A DNA stretch of 64,000 nucleotides from contig JAVHJL010000002.1 in assembly GCA_036971715.1 (NCBI GenBank), positions 2,388,501-2,452,500 on the forward strand, given 5' to 3'. This stretch comes from Arthrobotrys musiformis. Lineage: Eukaryota > Ascomycota > Orbiliomycetes > Orbiliales > Orbiliaceae. Numbering within the stretch: position 1 is the first letter of the stretch; every line of letters begins with the position of its first letter. The position numbers and the translations under genes are program-made. Below, one piece after another: positions 13,367-23,064 of the stretch. The notes under the pieces were generated by a model. It searched no databases. It saw only the letters and a list, made by a program, of their open reading frames with translations, and was not told the DNA's origin.

Positions 13367-15639
13367 ATGTCAGGCCCATCCCGCGGCGGAGGCGCCGGCG
13401 GCAACGCCCTGAGCGAATTCGTCGAGCACGTCGCAAACCAAGCTGCCGCGCGACACCGCAGAACCGGATCGACTTCCAAACCCGCCGGCACCGCACCGCC
13501 GAAACTCACTTCTGCTCCTACGAATAAATCTTTGGAAGACGCGGTCGATGAGTTAAGTTTCATCGATGACTTGGGTTTGAATACCGACGATGGACCTAGG
13601 GTTAAACTTCGAGATCAGTTGCTTGGGAATGAACCTGGACTTGAGGGGTTGCTGAAACGACGGTTGGAGGAAGGGAGGGGGGAGGCGTTGTTTGAGGTTG
13701 GATATGAAGATAATGGAGATTCCATGGGGTTTTCGAAGGAGGAGTACGAGAAGGCTTATGAGCATGTTGTTGGGTGTTTGGGGGGACTTGGTGCCCAGTG
13801 CGCGGTTTTGCAGACTGCGAATGTAGATGAGAAGAGTGAGGAGGTTCCCGGGGATGGGAAGGGGGCGAGGAGTAAGTTGATGGTTAGGATTGTGCCGAAG
13901 AGTATGGAGGAGTTGCTGGAGATTAGAGTCGCTGTTGTTGGGAATGGTGAGTTTTATCCTCTCTTTTTCTTTAGTTCGGGAGAGCTAGAGGATATGGAGT
14001 TTGGTTGGGGAGATGGAGTTTCTGACGTGTGTGGCTGTAGTCGATGCTGGAAAGTCTACAATGTTGGGTGTTCTAGTCAAGGGACAGCTTGATGACGGAC
14101 GAGGGAAGGCTCGAGTTAACTTGTTTAGACACAAGCACGAAATCGAGAGCGGAAGAACCTCCAGTGTTGGGATGGAGATTATGGGATTCGATGCTCAGTC
14201 TCAGATAGTGACAAGTCAGGCCGGAAGGAAGTTAACTTGGGAGGAGATTGGAAAGAAATCTGTACGTTTTTCACTCCCTACAACGGACATATAGTGAGAA
14301 CGGGAAGTCTAATTGATTATACAGGCCAAAGTTATCTCTTTCACTGATTTGGCTGGGCACGAGAAGTACCTAAGGACGACAGTCTTCGGTCTTCTGGGAA
14401 CCTCTCCAGACTACTGTTTGCTCATGGTGGCAGCCAACAACGGCTTGATCGGAATGAGCAAAGAGCACTTGGGTATCGCCGTCGCCCTGAATGTCCCAAT
14501 CATGGTAGTCATCACCAAAATCGACATGACTCCACCAAACATTCTCGCCCAAACCGTCAACCAGATCACCAAAATCTTGAAATCTGGCGGTGCCCGTAAG
14601 ATCCCCATCTTCATTAAGTCGAAAGATGAGGCCATTTCCACCGCCACCCACTTTGTCAGCGACAGGATTTGCCCAATCTTCCAGGTTTCGAACGTTACGG
14701 GTGAAGGGTTGGATTTTGTCAGAACCTTTTTGAACATCCTCCCTTACCACGGACAGTTCGACCAGAACGCACCGTTCGAGTTTTATGTTAATGACACTTT
14801 CTCGGTACCGTTCGTTGGAACCGTCGTGTCTGGAGTCGTCAAAAGCGGCATTATTCATGCCGGAGACCCTATTTTGATCGGACCGGACAGCCTTGGGAAT
14901 TTCATCTCGACACAGATCCGATCTATCGAGAGAAAACGAATCGGCGTTCCTGTTGTTACAGCTGGACAGAGTGCTTCTTTCGCTTTGAGAAGGGTGCGAA
15001 GACGGGATGTCAGGAAGGGCATGGTGGTCCTCCCGAAGACGGACGAACCTCCACCGAAGGCTTCCCGACAGTTCGTGGCTGAGGTTATGATCTTGAGTCA
15101 CGCTACGACTATTAGAAAACGCTACCAGGCTATGTTGCACGTTGGACCGGTGTCACAGACTTGCAGTATTATTGACCTCGATCGTGGTATGTATTCGGTT
15201 TTATATCTATATTGTGCAAGACGTATATCAGGCATGCTAACGGGGAAATTTTTTAGAAACCGTACGAACTGGTGACCGAGCACTGGTCGCGTTCAAGTTT
15301 GTCCAGAGGCCGTAAGTTCTCTTTCTATACAATTATCTTAAATAGAGGTGTGTGCATCAGCTAACGATATGATACAGTGAATACATTCTCCCAGGTGACA
15401 AGCTTCTATTCCGAGAAGGCCGAACAAAAGGATTGGGTGTCGTCAAAGAAATCGACTACGACGAGAGCAAGCCTCTAAACCCGGCTTTGAAGGTCGACGA
15501 AATGACAATTGAGCCCGGCCCGGACGATGATAAGCTGACCAAGGAGCAAAAGGCGGAGTTGCACGGGAAGAGTGAGAAGATGAAGTATCAGACTGGCAGC
15601 AGCAGCACGCCAAGTTCTCCTTCGACGGCAAGGAAGTAA
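13367..15639 (+). CDS. GTPBP1/GTPBP2-family translational GTPase
   Basis: Five exons: 13367-13946, 14041-14261, 14325-15186, 15257-15311 and 15378-15639, giving 659 residues. Intron 1 splits the P-loop, which becomes GNVDAGKST at about 191-199. DLAGHEKY (G3) and TKID (G4) follow, then EF-Tu-like domains II (SVPFVGTVVSGVVKSG) and III, ending in a Ser/Thr-rich tail. The N-terminal 190 residues lack the GTPase fold and match the layout of eukaryotic GTPBP1/AGP-1 proteins, which in animals are linked to mRNA decay and rescue of stalled ribosomes. The VDAGKST form of the P-loop and the DLAGHEKYL motif separate it from eEF1A, Hbs1 and eRF3. The cytosolic role in this fungus is inferred. Confidence 0.88.
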
Positions 15640-16954
15640 CGAAAACGGGAAACACGTGATGACGTATTCCTTTCTTGCATACATACATACTACTTTTTAG
15701 TACACGCATATTAATGGGTTATGGGAGCGAGCACGGGTGATTAGGTGCTAAGTATCATGTTATTGTGTTTTTGGTCTTAATTCGTTCCGGTTTCCTTTTT
15801 TTTTTATTATTATTCAATTGCATGGTTTTTTCTTTTGATATCTATTTCTTTTTTATTCTTCATTTCTTCAACTTTTTGATTCTGTCTGTAAGTATTGTAA
15901 AACAAAAGCGATTGATTCGATATTTTTCTACACTTAATTTGGGGAAGCATGGGGAAGGGGAGTGTGGATCAGAATTTTATAATACGCAATCCGGGGGGGC
16001 GTTAAAAGTTGAGGGGGTTCCAATTACAATGCTACTTTTGGACAGAAACAGAAAAATTTCCCGTTTTTTCCCACACCAAATAAAAAGCTCGTGACTTCCC
16101 TAAAATCGTGATTTCGCGTGATTGTGATGATTGATCATGTTAAATTGAGGGAGTGCCCTTTATAATAAGGCCTTCCGTTATAAGAGCTGAAGCGGCTAGG
16201 TAGGGCTGGTTGGGTATCACGTTGTAATTGCTCGGAGATCGGAAGTTCGAGGTCGACGGAGCGTACCTTGCATAATTGCCATGCCTGTTGTACACGCATC
16301 CAGGACCTACATGCATATAGAATGCAAGATGCAGAGCTCATAGACATCTCAGTACTTTCCATCAGGGTCGGTACCTAGTATATTAATATATAATACATCA
16401 TATACATCACGGTGGGTGCATGGCAGCTCCGGGTTTCAATCACGACGTTTTCTTGAGGGGCAGTCACGAGAAAGGTGTACGGGATCACGAACGGACAGAT
16501 CACGTGGTCTGGATGGAAACCAAGGTCGTTCCCAGGTTTCGGGGTGTTCGGATCAACTTTGTGCTCTGATAGTAACAGTTTGTAACGGTTTGTTGAGAGT
16601 TACTAAGGTTGACTAAGGGAGGAGGGACGCGGGTTGTTTATTGTGCGGTGTCGCGTTACGTGTAAAGTGGAATGGGTGTGTGTAATTAGAGCGTGTTGGA
16701 CCAATGGCCCCTTGCAGGTGCATGATCTGATAAGGCAGTTCAGGTCTTGGCGGCCGGGTTTATCTGATCGATGACTCTTCATGGACGAACTAAGGGAGAT
16801 CCGGTCAGTCCGGGTGGCAACTGAGGGCGCTGGGCTGCCCTTTTTATTTGTACGGCACAGATCACACACGGACTGGCGTTGTATGATGGCGTCAGGCCCC
16901 TGTTCCCCTGGGAAATTCTGGTCGCGATGGCAGCCCCATTCAATTTCCGTTTTG

Positions 16955-16960
16955 ACGCGT
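16955..16960. promoter_or_regulatory. MCB-type element (ACGCGT) upstream of RNR2
   Basis: A perfect ACGCGT palindrome lies 407 bp upstream of the RNR2 start. In yeasts this is the binding site of MBF, which drives S-phase genes including ribonucleotide reductase. Its function here is inferred from motif and position. Confidence 0.5.
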
Positions 16961-17028
16961 CTTCAAGGGGGAAACTCCTAGCTACCAACCACTTTACCCA
17001 GTTGATTCGCGTTCTGGGTGGTGGTCCT

Positions 17029-17036
17029 GTCGCGTC
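17029..17036. promoter_or_regulatory. MCB-like GTCGCGTC element upstream of RNR2
   Basis: A second CGCG core lies about 330 bp before the RNR2 ATG. It shares GCGTCTTC with the sequence at 16955. The same octamer occurs in the RPA3 promoter (59396-59403), which supports a replication-gene element. Confidence 0.4.
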
Positions 17037-17137
17037 TTCCCAGCCCTTGAAGCCTTACTTCAGAGTTTTTGAAGCTAAGGAAACCTCCAACGCAGACTTT
17101 TTTTCGTGAACGAAAACAAATAAGGCTGCTGGGTACA

Positions 17138-17143
17138 TATAAG
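17138..17143 (+). promoter_or_regulatory. TATA-like element of RNR2
   Basis: TATAAG within ACATATAAGAG, about 225 bp before the ATG and followed by a pyrimidine-rich stretch, is the usual arrangement of a fungal core promoter and leader. Confidence 0.4.
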
Positions 17144-17366
17144 AGACTTCATCCGCCTCTCTCACGGTTCCTCTTTCTGCTTCTACTTCTTCTTCTACTA
17201 TCATCAATCAATCAATCACATCTCCATTAACGGAATCCATCTTGATTAACTTCTTATCATCGTCATTGTCATCATCAATATCATCACCACCTTTGCATCT
17301 TATCATCATCTCTCCCTTGTTGATCAAGCTTCATAACCTTTTTTCTTCTTTATAAAATCATTCACA

Positions 17367-18644
17367 ATGTCTGACTTCATGAGCGAAACACGAAAGGCCA
17401 TCGCTGCCTTCAACAACCTCAAGCTCAAGGAAGGTGTCGAGAACGTCAAGCCTGTCGTCGAAGCCAAGGCCGTCGTCAAGGCCGAACCAACACCTGATGT
17501 TCCAGCATTCAACAACCTCAAACCAGAGGAGGCCGATGAGCCAATTCTCGTTGAGAACAAGAAGAGATTCGTCCTCTTCCCTATCAAGTACCATGAGGTT
17601 AGTCTTTCACTCCCAATAAAAATCTAATATAATTTCCTAATTTGGAATACTAATTGAATTTGTGAAATACAGGTCTGGCAAATGTACAAGAAGGCCGAGG
17701 CTTCCTTCTGGACCGCCGAGGAAATCGATCTTAGCAAGGATCTCCACGACTGGCACAACCGCCTCAACGACGATGAGCGATACTTCATCTCCCACGTCCT
17801 CGCCTTCTTCGCCGCCTCTGACGGTATCGTCAACGAGAACCTCGTTCAGCGATTCAGCAATGAAGTCCAGATCCCAGAAGCTCGATGCTTCTACGGTTTC
17901 CAGATCATGATGGAGAATATCCACTCCGAGACCTACTCTCTCCTCATCGACACCTACATCAAGGATAGCAGCCAGCGAACTTATCTCTTCGATGCCATTG
18001 ACACCATCCCATGCATCAAGAAGAAGGCCGACTGGGCTATCCGATGGATCGAAGACGACAAGTCCACCTTCGCTCAACGTCTCGTCGCCTTCGCTGCCGT
18101 TGAGGGTATCTTCTTCTCCGGCTCTTTCGCCGCCATCTTCTGGCTCAAGAAGCGTGGTCTCATGCCCGGCCTCACATTCTCCAACGAACTCATCTCCCGT
18201 GACGAGGGTCTCCACACCGACTTCGCCTGTCTCTTGTTCAGCCACTTGAACAACCGCCCATCCAAGGCTGATGTCGAAGCCGTGATCACTGAGGCTGTTA
18301 CCATCGAGCAGGAATTCTTGACCGAAGCTCTCCCATGCCCACTTCTTGGTATCAACGCCAAGTTGATGAAGCAGTACATCGAATTCGTTGCCGACAGACT
18401 TCTCATCGCTCTCGGCAACTCCAAGGTTTACCACTCCACCAACCCATTCGACTTCATGGAGACCATCTCCCTCGCCGGCAAGACCAACTTCTTCGAGAAG
18501 CGTGTCAGCGATTACCAGAAGGCCGGTGTCATGGCCAAGACCCAGCAGAAGGCCGAGGCTGCTTCCCCATCCGCCTCTACCAATGCTTCTGCCGAGCCAC
18601 AGAATACCAACATGGCTGGTATTGCCTTCGATGAGGACTTCTAA
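17367..18644 (+). CDS. RNR2: Ribonucleoside-diphosphate reductase small subunit
   Basis: Two exons (17367-17597 and 17673-18644) encode 400 residues. The class I R2 di-iron and radical residues are all visible: Asp in LSKD (about 100), ENIHSETY (Glu 158, His 161, radical Tyr 165), EGIFFSG and DEGLH. The acidic, aromatic C-terminus (AFDEDF) is the peptide that docks in the large subunit. With RNR1 the enzyme makes dNDPs from NDPs for DNA synthesis and repair. The N-terminal extension repeats AFNNLK at about 14-19 and 47-52. The promoter carries CGCG cell-cycle-type elements. Codons are almost uniformly C-ending, as in highly expressed genes. All ligands are present, so this is the catalytic subunit and not an Rnr4-like variant. 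Confidence 0.97.
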
Positions 18645-19298
18645 ACGTCTTCACTTCACTCCTTCTATCGGCGCTTTCTGGGGTTTTTAAGAAACAAACA
18701 AAGGGTAATATTTTGATTTTTCTCGAGCGGTTTTCTTTTTCTTTTCTAAATTATAAATGGCAAAAAAGATAAACAGGGTGTTTTGTCCGAAGCCACCAAC
18801 GGTAAATATTAATGTCCTTTTTTTTCTGTATGTCGCTATGGTCTAATGGTGGTAAGGAGTGCATTGGCGTTTGTGTTTTTTTCTTTGGAGTCTGTTTTTT
18901 TGATGTTGCATTATAAAGGCGTGCGAAATCGGCGCGCTTTTGAAAGATGGGATACAAGTCCCCACAGTTATTGTATAACATAATTCATGCATGGATTGTT
19001 TGGAGGAGGTATAATCTCCACACTGGTGCGAGAAGAGTAGGATAGGAATTTGAATGGATGATTATTCATTATCATAACTTTTTTTTCATCGTAAATGTGA
19101 CTTTTCCCGTAATTGAGATGACTAGCCTCGAGCCTCCATTCGAGCTTGATATGGTTATCGTGGTTGACCTATCGCCAGTGGTACGACTGAGTAGATGATG
19201 TGTCCCAAATATATGCCAAAGATGTATGCGGATATATGCATCCATTCATTATGCTACCATGATCCACGCTATATACATACAATCCCATATTAAAGCCC
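18645..19298. other. Convergent spacer RNR2 / SRP9
   Basis: A/T-rich sequence that should hold the 3' UTRs of both genes. No gene seen. A stretch at 18836-18856 resembles a tRNA A box but has no partner B box. Confidence 0.6.
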
Positions 19299-19799
19299 TC
19301 ACTTCTTCTTCTTATTCTTCTTCTTCCCACCTTTCGATGCAGTCGTATTCTCGACTTCCGCGGGGGCGGCAACCTCCTTCGTCACGCTCGGCCCTGCCTC
19401 TGCGGTAGTGGCAGTGGTATCGACGCTCCCTAGATCCTTAAGTCCCGCCATCCCCCGCGCGAGACGGTGTAATCCGGTAACTATCCTGCCCACATCAGAA
19501 ATCTTATCGGTGCGTAACTTTATGAGGGAGCCGGAGATCGGATCGTAGGTTTTTAGGGTTAGGGTACCCCGTGGGAGTTTTGGCTTTTCGTCGGTTTTTG
19601 TGGAAGGGTTTGGATGGCGGGGTGGGGTTGTTGGTGGGGGGTTATGTGGTAGGTTGTTGTTATTCTTGTCTGATTGTTGGGGATTTGGTTAGTAGGGGGG
19701 TGGGATATGGGGGATTGGGGGACGTACGGTGTTTGGATGTGCTTGGAGGAGGAGGATGGAGCGGTCGATGAAGTCGGAGGGGGTCTTGACGAGGACCAT
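19299..19799 (-). CDS. SRP9: Signal recognition particle subunit SRP9 (frame conflict in exon 2)
   Basis: Exon 1 is 19799-19728 (MVLVKTPSDFIDRSILLLQ). After an intron from 19727 the expected SRP9 sequence TRITTTYHIT follows the acceptor CAG at 19670. The conserved second half (TLTLKTYDPISG, LRTDKISDVGRIV) and the Lys-rich tail KGGKKKNKKKK lie in a different frame. Within exon 2 there is no GT donor between the two parts. Either one base is missing, for example in the C6 run at about 19632-19637 on the complement, or splicing uses the AG five bases further on (19665), which joins the frames but drops the TRITTTY motif. SRP9 pairs with SRP14 to bind the Alu domain of SRP RNA and slow elongation at the ER. 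The family call rests on N- and C-terminal motifs; the exact product is uncertain. Confidence 0.75.
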
Positions 19800-20321
19800 T
19801 GGAGCTTTGGGGGCCACGTCTTGTTGACGCGGCGGGTGCTCTTGGATGGTGGATGAGGAGGGGGGGGGTCGGGGTGGTTGTTGTGAGGATTTGGAATTGA
19901 AGGGGTGGTTGATGGGTGATGTGGTTGAAGCTGTGTAGCTAGGTAACTGGCCTGTGTCGCGGGTGTGGGAGTCCGTTGCCGAGAGTGAAAGAGGAAATTA
20001 TAAAACTTGTTGCCCATTTGGCAGATCCTTCATACAACTACTTTCACAACCAACCTGCTGTCAATTCTTCCCAGCCGCTTGCGTTCGAATCCACGAGAAA
20101 GAATAAATATTCGAACTGCTGGCTTGCTTCAGAAAATAGCTATATAAAGAGCTCTATCGCGCCTTCGTTTTTTGAATCATTGTTCGTTCAATTGATATTT
20201 TTTTTTTGTTTTGCAGAGCGTCGTTGAAATAAAGAATATTATGGAGGTATGCCATCGACCCGGACCCACACGCTCTTCCCACGCTCCCCAGGCTAACAAA
20301 AATACAACAAAGATCAACACC
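19800..20321. promoter_or_regulatory. Divergent promoter region SRP9 / DUF1308 gene
   Basis: A 522-bp space between two head-to-head starts. It is G-rich near SRP9, A/T-rich in the middle (T run at about 20200), and has AACACCATGG at the DUF1308 start. No other gene seen. Confidence 0.5.
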
Positions 20322-22253
20322 ATGGCCACCACCACGCAGCCGAGGGTGATATCCTGCGACGACATCCCTTCCTCCCCGACATCCCCATCATCATGTCCAT
20401 CTTCACCCTCGAAGAAACTCGCAAATCCACTGGCGGACGAACTGCTCACCCGCTGTCTCAAAATCTCGGATGAGATAACGCTTCTGGAGAAGAAGTTGCT
20501 GCAGAGGCTGCCGCCGAAACAGAGGTCGAAGAAGGGGAATTTACCGATCGAGCTTAGGCATTTTAAGAATGCGATTATGGTCGAGCAGAGGCTTTTGGAG
20601 AGCGTGCGTGTCCCTTCTTACTTCTTGCATTTATTCATGTTATGCGGGTGGTTATGTTGACGGTTGCTAATTTAATAATTGGTGATATAATTATAGCTAT
20701 CCTACTCCCCGCCCACCCCGAAAACCCAGCACTCCCTCCGCTCCTCCAACTTGAAATTCCTGGAGTCGGTCTGGTCTGTTGCCAAAACCTGCAGTGGGCT
20801 GCAGGTCATCTTCCGCACCGTCCAGCTGCTGGACCATCCGACAGACAACGCCGCCAAACTCCGCGGGAAAGAGAAAAAGGAGCTGAAGAAGAAGAAGACG
20901 CCCGTGCAGGTTGATATCATCGCACAGAGCGGGTTGGAATGGATCAAAGTCGCCAATTTGTCCCAGAAGAGGTTGGAGACCGAATTCGCCAAGGCAAGAT
21001 GGGAGGCGGAGGGGTTTAGAGACGAAGAGTCCGACGAGGAAGATGATATCCCCGATGATGACCACCAGGTGGAAGGAAAAGGAAAGGAGAAAGAGAAGGA
21101 TATAGCCCAAACCATCCTCGAATTCCAACACGGCTCGGACGCCTTCTCCCTCGTCAAATCCGCCAAATCCATGTTCCTGGCAGCGCAGCAGACGAGAGTC
21201 CAATACCTCCACCCAGAAATCACAATAGTCCTCCCCAACATCGACTACGATCCCGAAAACCCCCAACCGGGATCACCGGTACACGCCCTCATCACCGCAA
21301 TCTTGGAAACAGGCGCCAGGGTCCAAACCTCAAATAACACCATCATCTGCCCCACCCCATCGGGTCCACTAAAAGACAACTTCGGGAACACAATCACAAA
21401 CCGTCTCTCCCCTCCGATCACACAACCGCGGACTCCGGACTCGGAAACACCCGAAGAAGCGGCCTTGACAACCCTCTCCATCTCTTCGGACCCAATAACC
21501 CTCATCACCCCACAGATCCTCCTCGACTGCACCGTCCTGCTGGCATTAGTCTCAGACCTCTCCCACGAGTCCGTAGCAGAAACCCCCGTCTTCCACCGCT
21601 ACATCCTCCAACAAGTCCGCGCCGAGAAAGAGGAACCACTACTCCCGCACTGGATATACCCCTCCATCCAAGGCCGAGAAATGATCTGTACCTTCGACGC
21701 CTACAAAAGATTCAGAGAAATCGTAGAAATCGTGGGTAGCGAGAATGAAAAAGTCAGAGCTGATGCATTAGTCTGGGGTGCGGGAAGGGATTGGAGACAT
21801 CCCTCCTCCTCACCATCTAAATCACCACAAACCGGGAATGACACGGGAATCACAAAGTCGGAAACGGGGGATATCCTCCTCCCCGACGGTAGAACCCGCA
21901 CGCAACTGATCGAAACGTTACAATCGCTATCCAAACACCCCGTACCTCTGACGTTAAACCTACCGATAACGGTGGTCGACTCGCTGGAACACAAATTAAC
22001 ATCCCACAACCCCGTCGCCGCAAAGATCGGTCCGGAGTTATCGGCCGTGAATAGGAGTTCGCTATTCACCGCCTGGGAAATGGGCATCACGATCGTGACT
22101 ACGAACGGCAGCGTTGTGAAACGACTGGAATGGCTGGTGGAGGAGAATAGACGGAAAGATGACGATGTGGGACCTAAAGTACACCTACTGGCCATCGCCA
22201 GGAGTTTGGTGGGGAAGATGAAGAAGAGCGTGGAGATTTTGAGTGAGGATTAA
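20322..22253 (+). CDS. DUF1308 (C7orf25-like) conserved protein
   Basis: Two exons (20322-20603 and 20697-22253) give 612 residues. The start is chosen because ACCATGGCC is a good context and the frame begins cleanly there. After a Ser/Pro-rich start, an N-terminal helical part (residues about 40-125) is followed by VQVDIIAQSGLEWIKV, which matches the family resembling human C7orf25. An acidic/charged insert (DEESDEEDD to EGKGKEKEK) lies between this block and the large C-terminal region. The molecular function of the family is not established, to my knowledge. Codon use shifts from C-rich to G-rich towards the end of each exon. It shares its upstream region with SRP9. Confidence 0.8.
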
Positions 22254-23064
22254 ATCACCCTTTTATTATTTTGCGTGCTTTTATTGGACTTTCCGTGGGT
22301 GAGGATGCTTTATATTTTGCTGTTTAGCTAGAGGGCATATGTCTTGCGTACTAGATAGCTTGCGAGAATGCTCTATACTCTTTTGTCTTGTTCTTTCTTA
22401 GCTCGAGGGAGTTACGGTTTGGGAATTTATTTATGCATCATTGATTATATTATCTAAAAGCATTCGCGTTTCTATATATATAGCCGCTTATTACATTTCA
22501 TTTCACACTTCCTTCAGCATGAGCTCTTCACTTTTTTTCATTAAACTGTACGCAATATACCTAGAATACATGCTCATTGCCACAAAAAAAGACCAGAATC
22601 AAAAACGGGAGAGAAAAGAACAAGAAAAAAGGGGAATCCCATACAACTATAAAGGAAATGCAAAAACCTCACCAATAATGATATACCGACGTCGTAAAAG
22701 CCTTCTCGTCCTTCCTACCAGTAGCCCATTCGTTCGACCATTAACTTCATAGACCGACCTAGCATAGCTAACGTTTTGTAGAAGAAAAGCGTAACCCCCC
22801 CAAGATATAGAAAACTAAAACGAAAAGGAAAGGCGTGAAATATAAAAGAGATAGTCTATGATTAGGTATTTTTTTTGAAAGTAACACCCTTTTTGTAGTA
22901 TTCCCCTCCTCTTCATGTTCCGACGAGGATATTGGTCCAATTACCACCTATCACTGCAAGACATCAAAAGAAAAAAGAACCCATTACCTTTCCAAAAAAA
23001 ACAAACGTCTTCATTTTTCTCCTTCTTCATATTTTTTTCTCTTTGATAAAAGAAAAAACGGGGT
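22254..23064. other. Convergent spacer DUF1308 gene / PTM1-like gene
   Basis: A/T-rich, with A runs. It should hold two 3' UTRs. No gene seen. Confidence 0.6.

Larger units (their letters stand above)
15640..17366. other. Intergenic span with the RNR2 promoter
   Basis: No supported gene. The first 450 bp are T/A-rich and likely the 3' UTR of the GTPase gene. From about 16900 the sequence shows promoter features of RNR2: an ACGCGT box, a GTCGCGTC box, a TATA-like element and a C/T-rich leader with TCA/ATCA repeats (17160-17366). Confidence 0.6.

Noticed and set aside
16918..16934. Possible RFX/Crt1 X-box before RNR2 (GTCGCGATGGCAGC)
   Set aside because: Only one half matches the X-box; too degenerate to call.
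18836..18900. tRNA-like A box (TGGTCTAATGG)
   Set aside because: No B box or cloverleaf partner follows within tRNA distance.
19553..19565. TTAGGGTTAGGG telomere-like repeat
   Set aside because: It is coding sequence of SRP9 on the complement (the TLTL residues) and only two units long.
20085..20099. B-box-like GCGTTCGAATCCA
   Set aside because: The surrounding bases do not form a T stem and no A box precedes it.
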